From Lyngbya aestuarii BL J (GTDB taxonomy: Bacteria; Cyanobacteriota; Cyanobacteriia; Cyanobacteriales; Microcoleaceae), in NCBI RefSeq assembly GCF_000478195.2, contig NZ_AUZM01000011.1, positions 1 to 64,000 of the forward strand: a stretch of 64,000 nt of DNA, read 5' to 3'. Below, piece after piece: positions 24,967 to 34,545 of the stretch. The translations under genes were made by a program, and so were the position numbers. A model generated the notes under the pieces. The model saw only the letters and a list, made by a program, of their open reading frames with translations, did not search any database and was not told the DNA's origin. The stretch's first letter is position 1. Each line of letters starts with the position of its first letter.

Positions 24967-26558
24967 AGTCCCACCTGTTGCTTGACTTTATCCCAACGAA
25001 ATTGATTAACTAGACTTGCTTGGTCAAAGAAATACTCCTCCAAATACGGCTCGATTTCCATCTTCCAAATACTCTCGATTTCTTGGTTTATATCGGGCAG
25101 TAAAAAGAAGCTAATCCCGATTTCATAATGAGGATTTCCAATCTGCTGATTGACTTGTTTTAACGTTTTAATTAATCCCTCAACTGAGAAGTCAATTCCC
25201 CGATGATAACGCCGCAAAACTTCGTAATTTGGGGATAGAGAAATGAAAGCAAAGCGGCGACGCAGGGCATGGTCTACCAAGGCAATAGAGCGGTCTGCTG
25301 TATTCATTGTACCGATAATCCGTACATTCTCTGAAATGCCGAATCGTTCACCTGAAGTTAAATACATTTCTTCATTGCGGTATTCTAATAAATACATCAA
25401 TTCTCCAAAAATACGAGCCACATTTCCCCGGTTTATTTCATCAATAATTAAAACACAAATATCCTCGCAATTTCTAGCCCGTTGACAAAAATCAAGAAAT
25501 CTTCCATTCACGACCGGATAATCTAATTGCCCATCGGTTTTTTGCGGGCGGATACCTTGTACAAAGTCTTCGTAAGCATAAGCCGGATGAAACTGAACAA
25601 CATCTATAAAACCGTTCCCGCCACTGACTAAATGTTTGGCTAATTTCTTCGCAAGATAAGTTTTACCCGTACCGGGTGGCCCCGAGAAAATTAGCTGTTG
25701 TTTGCGTTTGAGTGCCTGCAACCAAAACGTTAACGTTTCTGTTTCTATTCCCGTATCTTCGGCGCATTGAGTTAAAGTATATTCCGGTTGTAAATTCATT
25801 TCTTCAATCTCAAAAATGGTTTCAATTGGCTCATCTTCCGGGTCTAATTTTTCTTTAGAAAACTCGTATTTTTTCACGCCAACCAACCAGTGAGAAAACA
25901 TATCAAACAAGTCATCATTTCTCAGGGCAGGTATACCGGGTTGATTGAGTTCTGGAGTCAATTCTTTAATCAATTGGTGTCCGACGAGATTTAGGGCCGG
26001 ATAATCCGTTAATTTTGTGCTGTAAGATGTATTGGCGAAATAATTGATAACTTGCCGGGATTTATTATTAATTAATAGAAAATTATCGGGGCGAAGTGCG
26101 TTCAGAATAGGGGTAAGCATTCCCGTCTGAAAACCTTTGGAGTAAGGTTTTTTAGAGAATTTTTGACAAGCTGCCGATAATTGAGTTGGATTTTGATAGC
26201 AGCAACGAATAAAATTTAAAATCGATGATGCTACTTTTTCCCAGTCTTCCGGCTTTGTCCACTTTGCACCCTCATACCATTCTTTTAAATCTTTTTTGAT
26301 AGCTGGTGCGTGATGTATCCAGGCGCCTCTTTGAAGATTATTCGCACTTTTTGAGTAAGGAAGTAGTTGTAGCAAAACGGCTTCTGTGAGGTCTTCAACT
26401 GGCTGAGAGTCGGAAGATATCGCCTCAAAATTCCTTTTTCCTTGCTGACGCTGTTCGTTGTAGGCGGTTGTATGACGTATCCCCGCAGGGGTGTTGGGAT
26501 AGGAGTTGATAAATTCGTGAAACAGTCTAACAAATTCGGCTTTCTTTTCTACTAACAT
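24963..26558 (-). CDS. mcrB: McrB-like AAA+ GTPase of a modification-dependent restriction system
   Basis: 531 residues. The C-terminal half is an McrB AAA+ motor: Walker A GPPGTGKT (293-300), Walker B VLIIDEINRGN (about 369-379), the McrB signature MNTADRS (418-424) and the arginine-finger segment ALRRRF. McrB hydrolyses GTP to translocate DNA and drive the McrC nuclease. The N-terminal 240 residues (YNEQRQQGKRNFEAI, GMLTPILNALRPDNF) form a helical domain, in the place where other McrB proteins carry a modified-base reader, which I cannot identify. It is coupled to McrC by a 4-base overlap and follows an ASCH gene by 74 bases. Confidence 0.88.
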   Translation of the reverse strand: MLVEKKAEFVRLFHEFINSYPNTPAGIRHTTAYNEQRQQGKRNFEAISSDSQPVEDLTEAVLLQLLPYSKSANNLQRGAWIHHAPAIKKDLKEWYEGAKWTKPEDWEKVASSILNFIRCCYQNPTQLSAACQKFSKKPYSKGFQTGMLTPILNALRPDNFLLINNKSRQVINYFANTSYSTKLTDYPALNLVGHQLIKELTPELNQPGIPALRNDDLFDMFSHWLVGVKKYEFSKEKLDPEDEPIETIFEIEEMNLQPEYTLTQCAEDTGIETETLTFWLQALKRKQQLIFSGPPGTGKTYLAKKLAKHLVSGGNGFIDVVQFHPAYAYEDFVQGIRPQKTDGQLDYPVVNGRFLDFCQRARNCEDICVLIIDEINRGNVARIFGELMYLLEYRNEEMYLTSGERFGISENVRIIGTMNTADRSIALVDHALRRRFAFISLSPNYEVLRRYHRGIDFSVEGLIKTLKQVNQQIGNPHYEIGISFFLLPDINQEIESIWKMEIEPYLEEYFFDQASLVNQFRWDKVKQQVGL

Positions 26559-26632
26559 GAATCCCCAATATTTTTCGACAACAGCAATAGAATCGGTTAA
26601 TTTCAGCCTGATTTTTGAAAGAGTATTCGGGT

Positions 26633-27082
26633 TTAATTTGTTCCTAAAGCTTTAATAATTTCATATTCATTTTTATTTAAGTAACGATAACTTTGGGGTG
26701 GACGCAAGTCAGACAACTTTTTGGATAAACGTTCAAATTTAACGGGCTTTTCAAAGGGTTTTATTTTCTTGATTAGGATACCAACAACGATAGATGCTCC
26801 TTGATAATAACTATAAAATTCTTGGCGACTAATACCAAGATTGTCTTTATATTCATCCCAAAATTTTTTGAGTTCTTGACAGGATGCTTTAATTTCAATA
26901 ATTCTCTCCACATCAAATGAACCTACAAAAACTTTTTCAGGAGATGAAACATACACAACAACGATATCTCCCTCCTTGAGTCTTGTCCGAACTCTACGCA
27001 ACTCAATTGTTTTTGTTTGTGTCTCAAATATTTGTTTAGCATATTCGGGTTTAATCGACAGTAGAAGTATAGTTGGTAACAT
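26633..27082 (-). CDS. ASCH/PUA-like domain protein
   Basis: 149 residues forming one ASCH-type (PUA-like) domain. ILLLSIKPEYAKQIFETQTKTIELRR is the characteristic N-terminal strand, helix and Arg-rich turn, followed by RLKEGDIVVVYVSSPEK and VFVGSFDVERI. ASCH and the related EVE/YTH folds bind RNA or modified nucleotides. The gene lies 6 bases after the GNAT/PIN gene and 74 before mcrB, so it is very probably in the same operon. It could supply base recognition for the restriction system or act as a regulator. The terminal third (SDLRPPQSYRYLNKNEYEII) is also typical of such regulators. Confidence 0.75.
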   Translation of the reverse strand: MLPTILLLSIKPEYAKQIFETQTKTIELRRVRTRLKEGDIVVVYVSSPEKVFVGSFDVERIIEIKASCQELKKFWDEYKDNLGISRQEFYSYYQGASIVVGILIKKIKPFEKPVKFERLSKKLSDLRPPQSYRYLNKNEYEIIKALGTN

Positions 27083-27088
27083 AGCAAT

Positions 27089-29299
27089 TCAACTTCTGTT
27101 TGAAGAATGAATTCCTAAATTATACACTTTAACAAAGCATTCTGTTGAAATTTTTTCTGGCCATTGAAAAGTTAATTTATTCGGGGAAAACTCCTGAACT
27201 TTCTCCGAGGATACGGGATTTTCAAATAACTCTATATCACTAAAGCGAATCGCCATTATATGACCGAACTTGTTTTGATTCACCCGCTCAATATCGCTCA
27301 AATTGTAAACTCCTAAGCGCTGGAAACGTTGATAAAGTTCTTTGGGCTTTCCAACGCTCACCTCATCTACATAAGCGCAAGCACGAACAGATTTTACTCC
27401 GTAGAATCCTTTCCCTTTACCCTCTTTTTGTGTTCCGCTTACATACCAGAGAATTCGACAGGGTGGTTGTAATCTTATTGAATTGTTTGCGAAGCGATAG
27501 TAGACGGCTTCACAGTTAAATGCTAATTCAGTTTTGGCTCCTAATAAAGTTTGATTTGCCAAATTTTGATCGAATAAATCGGATGCCCATCGGGGTTGAA
27601 TGGGAATGATAAATGTTGGAATTTCAGCATCGAGAATTTTGGCGGGAAAAAGCAGGCGTTCAAAGTCTACCGATGCTTGCACGTCTGTTATAATATTTTC
27701 GGCTTTTAGACCATCTGCAAATTGCAGACAAACTTGATAGTCTTCTCCGAAAGTAGAGCCTAGAGTGATGAGATGCTGTGACAACTCCGATGCGGTTTCA
27801 ACGCTTGCCAAGTTAATTTTTAACCATCCGTTTTTTACCCGTCGAAAGGAAGAATTTTCTTGAATTGCCGTCATTACGGTTTCTGTTAAATATAAATCGG
27901 TAATTCGGGTAAATTGTCGTTGTTCACGAGCCGAACCTAATATAGATTGAAAAATTAAATGGCGTGCAAGTGTTCCCGATAGCGGATGATTTCCAACCCG
28001 CAACATCGGAATTTCTAGTTCATGTTGTTTTTGTTTGTCATACACAACCAAAGCCAGGAGTTCACCTTTTCCTTGTTGAACAAGCCAACAGTCAAATTTA
28101 TCAGATTTTGCTAGAAATCGTAAAAGCTGCTGTTGAAATTCTATCTTGGTTTCTCCCAGTTCTTCGCACTGAAAATATTGACTTAAAACATTTTCTGTTC
28201 CCTTCTGAACGGGTATTTTTTCTAAGCCTGTAGTCCCCGCCAAACGAACGGGCTGATAGTCCAGCTTTCTCCGAAATTCATCTAAGTGAGTAATTAAAAC
28301 ATTGGGGCGAATGATGGAAACTCGGAATTGTTCATAAATTTCGCTACTCAGTTCTAAGAGTTGGGGATGTAAAGTTACAAAAACTTGAGATTTTGAAGTA
28401 ATGGCTCTGGCGAGATTTCGCTGCTCAAACTCATTGACTTCTGACGCTTTTTTTGACAATAAACTATTGACTGAATCAATAATAAGATCTAAATTTTTAT
28501 CGCCGGACAAACAGGTAAATCTGTCTTGAGCAAATCGACGCTTTTTCTTCCTTTCTGTTTGGTTTTTTAGCAGGGTTATTGTATTAAATATTTCATCGGT
28601 AATACATAATTCTAATTCTGTTGCTAGCCAATCCGCCCATAAAGACTTTGATTCTTCAAAATCGGTTTCTTTATCGGCATAAATCTCAGTGAAGATTTGC
28701 GTATCAATAACCACACAAAGCCGGGATTCAAGTTTTTGATTGGGAGCGTTTGAAAATAGATTTGTATGGCCGTGATCAAACCACCAATAGGTTAGCAGTT
28801 TCCCCTCTTTATTTTTTCCCTGTTTCTCATGTTTAGCAACAAAATTTAGTCTTGACCACATTTTTTCTAAATTAAAATCTTCGCGACAATGTAACCCAAT
28901 ACCACTCGATTCTTTAGTTTTTTCTTTGAGGTAATCAACCAACTGTCTGGCTACTCTTTTTCCCCGTTGTGATGAATCAACGCACAAATGAACTAAGCGA
29001 TGACGATTGTGTCTTTTGGAGTATCCATATAAAATATACCCAATACACTCCGCTTGTGAATCGATTGCGACAAATATATTCCCCTTTTGTGCCTTCTCAA
29101 CAAAAGCTTTACGAGGAAAAAATCCCAAAGTCTTTTTGTTAGCATCTCCCAGTCTGATAACATCCTGTAAATAGGGAGATTTTTCATCAATTACTTCAAT
29201 TTTAATTTCCACAGTTTCTTGGCTTTGACTTGAATATTCCTGCACCTGGCTTGAGGGTAACGTATTACTTCTCAAATTCGGAATGACAGATATTGACAT
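27089..29299 (-). CDS. GNAT / PIN-like / GNAT-like / ASCH-like multidomain protein
   Basis: 736 residues, soluble. Residues about 33-175 are a GNAT acetyltransferase, with the acetyl-CoA loop in CVDSSQRGKRVARQL and the LGFFPRKAF motif. Residues about 195-365 look like a PIN nuclease domain: VVIDTQIFTEIY (first acidic residue), ITDEIFNTI (second) and ARAITSKSQVFVTLHPQLL, where the usual Asp is His, so activity may be reduced or lost. Residues about 390-510 resemble a second GNAT fold (LRVGNHPLSGTLARHLIF). Residues about 580-725 resemble ASCH/EVE (FIIPIQPRWASDLF, FNCEAVYYRF, GFYGVKSVRACAYVDEV). It is the first gene of an operon with ASCH, mcrB and mcrC. Substrates are unknown; the domain borders are by eye. 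Confidence 0.7.
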   Translation of the reverse strand: MSISVIPNLRSNTLPSSQVQEYSSQSQETVEIKIEVIDEKSPYLQDVIRLGDANKKTLGFFPRKAFVEKAQKGNIFVAIDSQAECIGYILYGYSKRHNRHRLVHLCVDSSQRGKRVARQLVDYLKEKTKESSGIGLHCREDFNLEKMWSRLNFVAKHEKQGKNKEGKLLTYWWFDHGHTNLFSNAPNQKLESRLCVVIDTQIFTEIYADKETDFEESKSLWADWLATELELCITDEIFNTITLLKNQTERKKKRRFAQDRFTCLSGDKNLDLIIDSVNSLLSKKASEVNEFEQRNLARAITSKSQVFVTLHPQLLELSSEIYEQFRVSIIRPNVLITHLDEFRRKLDYQPVRLAGTTGLEKIPVQKGTENVLSQYFQCEELGETKIEFQQQLLRFLAKSDKFDCWLVQQGKGELLALVVYDKQKQHELEIPMLRVGNHPLSGTLARHLIFQSILGSAREQRQFTRITDLYLTETVMTAIQENSSFRRVKNGWLKINLASVETASELSQHLITLGSTFGEDYQVCLQFADGLKAENIITDVQASVDFERLLFPAKILDAEIPTFIIPIQPRWASDLFDQNLANQTLLGAKTELAFNCEAVYYRFANNSIRLQPPCRILWYVSGTQKEGKGKGFYGVKSVRACAYVDEVSVGKPKELYQRFQRLGVYNLSDIERVNQNKFGHIMAIRFSDIELFENPVSSEKVQEFSPNKLTFQWPEKISTECFVKVYNLGIHSSNRS

Positions 29300-29613
29300 T
29301 ATAAGTTAATGAATACTCTCACCCTGTTATGTCGTTGTTGCGCTTCAGCACCAAAGTAAAGAAGGGCTAAAGCCCTACAACTTTAATCAATTTATTTTAA
29401 TATTATTTTTTGATAATTTATGCTAATATTTATAATAAAGCATACTAATAAAAACTATTCAACCTCTCAATTATTGACTGTAGAACAATTTTCCACTAAA
29501 ATTATTAGTCAACCCGTCTCGGCAAAACTACCCAACAGAAAGCTGTACAAGGAATGATTTAACGCCGTCAGGTAAACACGGTTAGATGTCAACAATTAGC
29601 TTTTGTAGACGAT
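29300..29613. other. Intergenic region with palindromic repeat and a gene scrap
   Basis: About 314 bases. AGGGCT-AA-AGCCCT at 29363-29376 is a short palindrome of a type dispersed in cyanobacterial genomes. On the plus strand, 29470-29550 reads LLTVEQFSTKIISQPVSAKL before stops, possibly the remnant of an excisionase-like helix-turn-helix gene. This is low confidence. Confidence 0.35.
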
Positions 29614-31539
29614 TTAACCTCTTAAATTATCTAGGTTCCAACTGATGATTTTATTGAGTAACTGATTGGGTTGAATTGGTTTAGTAATAAAGTCATCAGC
29701 TTCAGTGGCTAAAACACTTTCAGATAAGCTAGATTCAGGATGAGTTGTAATGGCTAAAATCTTAATCTGTTGTGTGGCTTTTGTATTTTTTAGGTGATGA
29801 ATGATTTCATAGCCATCTTGACCGGGTAAGTGCATATCAACAATAACCGCTATGGGTTGTAGTAGTTTAATTTGTCCTAATGCAGTTAATCCTTCTACTA
29901 GCCAAACAACCTGATAACCCGCTGCCGTCAGAATTTCACAGATCAGTGTGGCGATTTCTTCATCATTTTCAATCAAAATAAATCGACCTAAAGAATTATT
30001 TCTGGAGGTCGTGGGTAGAGATGTTTTGAAGGCAGAATCTTTGACTTGTTGCTGAGATTTTTGAGAGAGAGTGGGTTGAGCAGGAATCTGAACGGTGAAT
30101 ATTGAACCTACATTTTCAGTCGAGGTTAATTTAATCGCTCCGCCATGAAGTTCAACTAATTGTTTAGTCAAAGCTAATCCTAAACCTGTTCCCCCATATT
30201 GACGACGATAAGATGAATCAAGTTGTTGAAACTTTTCAAATAATAAGGGCTGTTGTTCTTCAGAAATTCCAATTCCGGTATCTTGAATTTGAAAAATTGC
30301 TGTATTTCTATTGACCCAAACTCGGAGGGTAACTTGTCCACTTTCTGGGGTAAACTTAATAGCATTACTCAAAAGATTAGACACAATTTGTTTAACGCGA
30401 CGTTGATCAGCAATAAACAGATCTTCATCCGATTTTATCTGGATATCACTGATGAGCAACACATTATGTTCTTGCGCTCTTTCTCGAAAAGAATATAAGG
30501 TTTTTTGAGCCAGTTTAGTTAAGGAAAACTCACTAATTTGTAAAATTGTTTTTCCGGCTTCTACCTCTGAAAGTTCTAGAATATCATTAATTAACTCTAA
30601 TAAATGTTCTCCGCTATCGTGGATTTTATGAAGATATTCTTGTTGTTTTTTTCTGGGAAGTTGTTTAATACCCGCAGCTTCTGAATAGAGTCTCAATAGC
30701 GTTGCGGAAATGCCAATAACACAGGTGAGTGGAGTTCGCAACTCGTGGCTCATTGTTGCTAAAAATTCACTTTTCGCCCGGTTTGCAGATTGAGCCGCCA
30801 AAAGCGCATCGTGAAGGGCTTGAGTGCGTTCTGTGACTCGTTGCTCTAAAGTGTACTTTTGCTGTTGTAATTGAGTGTGGAGTTGGGCTTGATAAATGGC
30901 GATTGATAAATGTTCTGTTACCTTAGCAATAAATTGTGTTTCGTCATCCGTCCACGAACGGGCTTGAGAACATTGATGAGCAATTAATAATCCCCATAAT
31001 TTATCCTGTACGACTATCGAAAAAACGACCTTAGATCGGACTTGAATCCGATGCAAAAACTCTAAAAAACAAGGAAAATCAACATAGGCTTGATCAACAT
31101 CTTGAATAATTAAAGAAGTTTGACTGTTTTGAGGTTTGGCTTGAGCTTCTGGTGTATCAAAAAAACAGCTATCCGTTTCGCTTAAATGAAGGACAGATAA
31201 AATCTTTTCTGAGGAACGAGCTTCATAGGTGACGCATCCTTTGTAACCCTTTTCACTCGGTTTAGATTGACTAGAATATTTAGGAAGTGGAGGGGGCAGT
31301 CGTGTATCGCGATTTTGCTCCTCTAGATCCAATCCTGATTCTAGGCTACATTCCCGAGAAGGAATAGACCATTGAAAGTCAAACTGATAGATCAACACCC
31401 GATCAACCTGCAAAAATTTTTGCAACTGTTTCACTGTTGTTGACAAAATAACCGATAGTTCCAGACTCTGGCGAATCTGGCTGGTAACTTGATTTAGGAG
31501 CCTCTCTTGTTCGAGTTGTTGATCTAGGGCTTTATCCAC
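29614..31539 (-). CDS. Hybrid sensor histidine kinase (GAF, HisKA, HATPase, receiver)
   Basis: 641 residues, soluble. Residues about 20-215 form a phytochrome-type GAF domain (ILSTTVKQLQKFLQVDRVLIY, LWGLLIAHQCSQARSW). A coiled coil follows, then the dimerisation helix with phospho-acceptor H265 in MSHELRTPLT. The HATPase domain has the N box NLLSNAIKFTPE, G1 DTGIGIS and G2 GGTGLGLAL. The C-terminal receiver (about 518-637) has IVDMHLPGQDGYE with the phospho-acceptor Asp. A Cys in FPCFLEF aligns with the bilin-attaching Cys of cyanobacteriochromes, but the adjacent His is Phe, so photosensing is doubtful. No partner regulator is adjacent. Confidence 0.93.
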   Translation of the reverse strand: MDKALDQQLEQERLLNQVTSQIRQSLELSVILSTTVKQLQKFLQVDRVLIYQFDFQWSIPSRECSLESGLDLEEQNRDTRLPPPLPKYSSQSKPSEKGYKGCVTYEARSSEKILSVLHLSETDSCFFDTPEAQAKPQNSQTSLIIQDVDQAYVDFPCFLEFLHRIQVRSKVVFSIVVQDKLWGLLIAHQCSQARSWTDDETQFIAKVTEHLSIAIYQAQLHTQLQQQKYTLEQRVTERTQALHDALLAAQSANRAKSEFLATMSHELRTPLTCVIGISATLLRLYSEAAGIKQLPRKKQQEYLHKIHDSGEHLLELINDILELSEVEAGKTILQISEFSLTKLAQKTLYSFRERAQEHNVLLISDIQIKSDEDLFIADQRRVKQIVSNLLSNAIKFTPESGQVTLRVWVNRNTAIFQIQDTGIGISEEQQPLLFEKFQQLDSSYRRQYGGTGLGLALTKQLVELHGGAIKLTSTENVGSIFTVQIPAQPTLSQKSQQQVKDSAFKTSLPTTSRNNSLGRFILIENDEEIATLICEILTAAGYQVVWLVEGLTALGQIKLLQPIAVIVDMHLPGQDGYEIIHHLKNTKATQQIKILAITTHPESSLSESVLATEADDFITKPIQPNQLLNKIISWNLDNLRG

Positions 31540-31927
31540 AGATTTGTATCAAAATCAACAGCAAAGCGAGTTGAAAGGGATTACGTCTATTGATTGCTAT
31601 TTTAATTCGATTATTAAGACAGCACTCTATCATTTTACCAGATTAACAGACTGATTATTCCTTCAACAAATCTGAATATTATGTTAACTTTAAATACATC
31701 AGATCTAAATCGAGACAGGAAGGACGTTAAGAAAACAAAGGTAAAAAAATACAGTGACGCTCCTTTGTCCTGCTTCAACCACTCAGAATGTTAACGGTTG
31801 ATCGAAGTCGATATATAGCTTTGTAGTGATGTTCTTTTTTTGACTTGACAGAATAGGATTATCACAATCATTATGTATGATATCAGAAAATGGTTCAGCC
31901 TACAATCCCTAAAATAAGTTCAGTTGA
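31540..31927. other. Divergent intergenic region
   Basis: About 390 bases between the kinase and the CBS/MCP-like gene. TTGACA at 31845-31850 is a good -35 box, but no -10 sits at ideal spacing; TATGAT at 31876 is 25 bases away. No gene is seen. Confidence 0.35.
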
Positions 31928-33130
31928 ATGAGCAACTTACCTCGAATCACCTTTAATTCTACCCTTGAAGACCTTGTTTCCTATGCGTTTCAGATTGACT
32001 CTACTACCCCTGGACGAGTCGTTGCCCAAGAATTTCATAAAAATCCAGAAATACCTGGGGTGATTATTGTTGATCAAGATCAGGTCACTGGAATGATTTC
32101 TCGGGCTAACTTTCGGGAACAAATGAATCATCTAAATCGCAAAACTTTATACTTGAGTCAACCGATTCAATTACTCGTAGATGTCATCCGAATTCCCCCA
32201 CTGATCCTCTCCAAATACTGTACAATTTTGGTCGCTGCTAACCAAGCATTGACTCGACCTAAACAACTCATCTATGAACCTCTGGTAATTGAATTGGAAC
32301 CTGGACAGGTTCGACTTGTAGATATTCAAAATTTACTGATTGCTCAAAATCAGCTTTTAAACTTTTCTTATGATAAAATACAACAACAAAACTTGAAATT
32401 AAATCAATGTGGTCAAAAGTTTGAGGAAGAAAAAAGCAAAGTTAAACAATATCAAGAATCACTTCAGCAAAAAAACAGCTTAATTCATCAACAGTATAAT
32501 GAAGATTATAGCAAGCAAAAAGCGAAGTTAACCCAGTATACTCAATCAATTCTTCAACTCAATCAGCATTTTGTTCGAGTTAGTGAACGAATTTTAGCCG
32601 AAACTCATAAAGCTTTTCATTCGATCTTTTTAAGTGCAAATTTAACCTATCGTAATACTGAACATTTGTTTGAAATTAGTGAAGCAATCTCTCGGGATCT
32701 TGAGGCGATAAATTCAACCTCTCAAATGCTCGGAGAAATTATCCAAAAAGTTCGTCATCTCGCCGTACAAGCTGCTGTTGTTACCTATCAATATGATTCT
32801 CCAAAACCGCAAGGACTCAGTAAAATCGGCTTTGAAATTAATCGCCTCGTGAGTGAAACCTCAAAAGTCAGCGATCAAACCAATAGTATTGCCAGTCAAC
32901 TCAAATTTCATCTACAAGAACTGAGAGAATCTGCACTAGAAGATGCGCGTATTTCCTGCTCAATTCTCTCTCATATTGAACAAGCCGAAAATGTTATCGT
33001 CGAGTTAGAACAGTTTGTTCATTCATCCTTGACGCATCAAGAAAATGCTCAATATGATTCAACCGATGCTCAATATATTATTCACACGATAGAGCGGGCA
33101 TTAAAATGTGCAGAAGATAAAAACAATTAA
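31928..33130 (+). CDS. CBS-like, coiled-coil protein with an MCP-like signalling hairpin
   Basis: 400 residues, no membrane segment. Residues about 10-145 look like a degenerate CBS pair (VVAQEFHKNPEIPGVIIVDQ, VTGMISRANF). Residues 150-230 are a long Gln/Lys-rich coiled coil. Residues about 230-370 resemble the cytoplasmic hairpin of methyl-accepting chemotaxis proteins: IQKVRHLAVQAAVVTYQYDS, then GLSKIGFEINRLVSETSKVSDQTNSIA, which aligns with the usual turn (NLLALNAAIEAARAGE). Key Glu/Arg of the CheA/CheW-binding tip are not conserved, so the output is uncertain. It diverges from the hybrid kinase and overlaps the convergent SbcD-like gene by 4 bases. Confidence 0.65.
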   Translation: MSNLPRITFNSTLEDLVSYAFQIDSTTPGRVVAQEFHKNPEIPGVIIVDQDQVTGMISRANFREQMNHLNRKTLYLSQPIQLLVDVIRIPPLILSKYCTILVAANQALTRPKQLIYEPLVIELEPGQVRLVDIQNLLIAQNQLLNFSYDKIQQQNLKLNQCGQKFEEEKSKVKQYQESLQQKNSLIHQQYNEDYSKQKAKLTQYTQSILQLNQHFVRVSERILAETHKAFHSIFLSANLTYRNTEHLFEISEAISRDLEAINSTSQMLGEIIQKVRHLAVQAAVVTYQYDSPKPQGLSKIGFEINRLVSETSKVSDQTNSIASQLKFHLQELRESALEDARISCSILSHIEQAENVIVELEQFVHSSLTHQENAQYDSTDAQYIIHTIERALKCAEDKNN

Positions 33131-34362
33131 ACCTCTGATTCGGCTATTGTACCTGTTAACAACTCTTGAGCGGCGCTGATCAAATCCTGCTCAATTTCTT
33201 TGAGATCTTCACGACTTCCTAAATAAGTTCTTAAAGCTTCAAGCGGATCAAGACTATGACGATCAAGTTCAGGAATACGAGGACGAGCCAGTTGACTCAC
33301 CAATTCTGCTTGAATACTATAAGTATGAGCAGCACTCAACGCTTCATGTAAACGAGAGTTTTCAATCAAATCAATCTGTTCTGAACGCAGTTGATAAATT
33401 AAACGTACCACTTGATCGTTAATCTTTTTTTTATCAATCGCTTTGATCAGCTTTTCTTGGGGGTCTTCCACCGCAGAAACATCAACTTTAATCGTACAAA
33501 AAGAACGCACAGGTAAAGCACAAAACTCCCACTTAACTCGATCTTTTTCTAACTCCAACAAAACAAACCCCTTCTCTTCTTTCTCCTCACTAAAATCCAC
33601 CCGTTCGATACTTCCCGGATAAATAATCGGCGGATCATTAGACTGATTCAAATTTTGATGTTTGTGAACATGACCCAACGCCACATAATCAAAACAAGGA
33701 CGAATAAGTAATGATAAAGGAACATTAAACCCTTTTCCCACCGCCAAAAAACGTTCAGCCCCTAAACTGGCTTTATCAACCATTAAATGAGCCAATAACA
33801 CCGTCGGAATTTGAGGATCTAAACGTCGAATTTCTCCTTCCATCGCTACTTTCAGTCGAGCAATTAATAAATCATTCACCTCACTTAATGTTAACCCTTC
33901 TGTTTCAGGACGAGTCAACAAAGTCGAACGAGTTAACCAAGGAAGTGTAATCACCTGAACATCCCCATTTTGCGTGTGAATTTTATGAGTTTCAAAGCGA
34001 TCGCCAACCACAAACCCCGGTACACCTAAAGTTCGATAAATCCCTAAACTCGCTCCCCCCTGTCCTTGAGAATATTGATCATGGTTTCCCACAAGCAAAA
34101 CCGTTGGAATTTGAGCATCCACTAAACGCCGAAATTCTTTCGCAAAAGCCTGTTTAACAAATGGCGGTGGAGTCGCATCAGGAAACGCATCTCCCCCAAA
34201 CAAGACCAAATCAACAGGTTCTGCGATCGCCCGCTCAATACACCGTCCCAAAGTCGTCACAAAGTCTTCTAAACGAGTATTTAAACCTGTTTCTGGGTTA
34301 GTCCGTCCGTGGGAGAACCCACTACCCATATGAATATCAGACAGATGGAGAATTTTAATCAT
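33127..34362 (-). CDS. sbcD: SbcD/Mre11-like DNA repair nuclease
   Basis: 411 residues from ATG 34362 (MIKILHLSDIHMG); the frame is open from 34374. It is a calcineurin-type metallophosphoesterase with the metal motifs LSDIHMG, LFGGDAFP, VLLVGNHDQ, LLAHLMV and ALGHVHKHQ, in the order and spacing of SbcD/Mre11. These subunits pair with the SbcC/Rad50 ATPase to cut hairpins and trim DNA ends. No sbcC gene is in the window. YPGSIERVDFSEEKEEKGF after the active site is also characteristic. The C-terminal 120 residues form a helical capping region. Confidence 0.9.
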   Translation of the reverse strand: MIKILHLSDIHMGSGFSHGRTNPETGLNTRLEDFVTTLGRCIERAIAEPVDLVLFGGDAFPDATPPPFVKQAFAKEFRRLVDAQIPTVLLVGNHDQYSQGQGGASLGIYRTLGVPGFVVGDRFETHKIHTQNGDVQVITLPWLTRSTLLTRPETEGLTLSEVNDLLIARLKVAMEGEIRRLDPQIPTVLLAHLMVDKASLGAERFLAVGKGFNVPLSLLIRPCFDYVALGHVHKHQNLNQSNDPPIIYPGSIERVDFSEEKEEKGFVLLELEKDRVKWEFCALPVRSFCTIKVDVSAVEDPQEKLIKAIDKKKINDQVVRLIYQLRSEQIDLIENSRLHEALSAAHTYSIQAELVSQLARPRIPELDRHSLDPLEALRTYLGSREDLKEIEQDLISAAQELLTGTIAESEV

Positions 34363-34545
34363 AAAAACGACCACTGCAACAGCGTGAACTCAAAATCCGG
34401 AAAACAACGATCCTAAATGTGTAGTGCTTTGTTACGATTTGAATGAATCGACTGATCAATTTACCGATCAATTAACTTTTGAGGTAAAGCGGTCAATATC
34501 GGAAATATTGACTTTCCGGTTCATAGAATCATTGTTCGACTCGTA

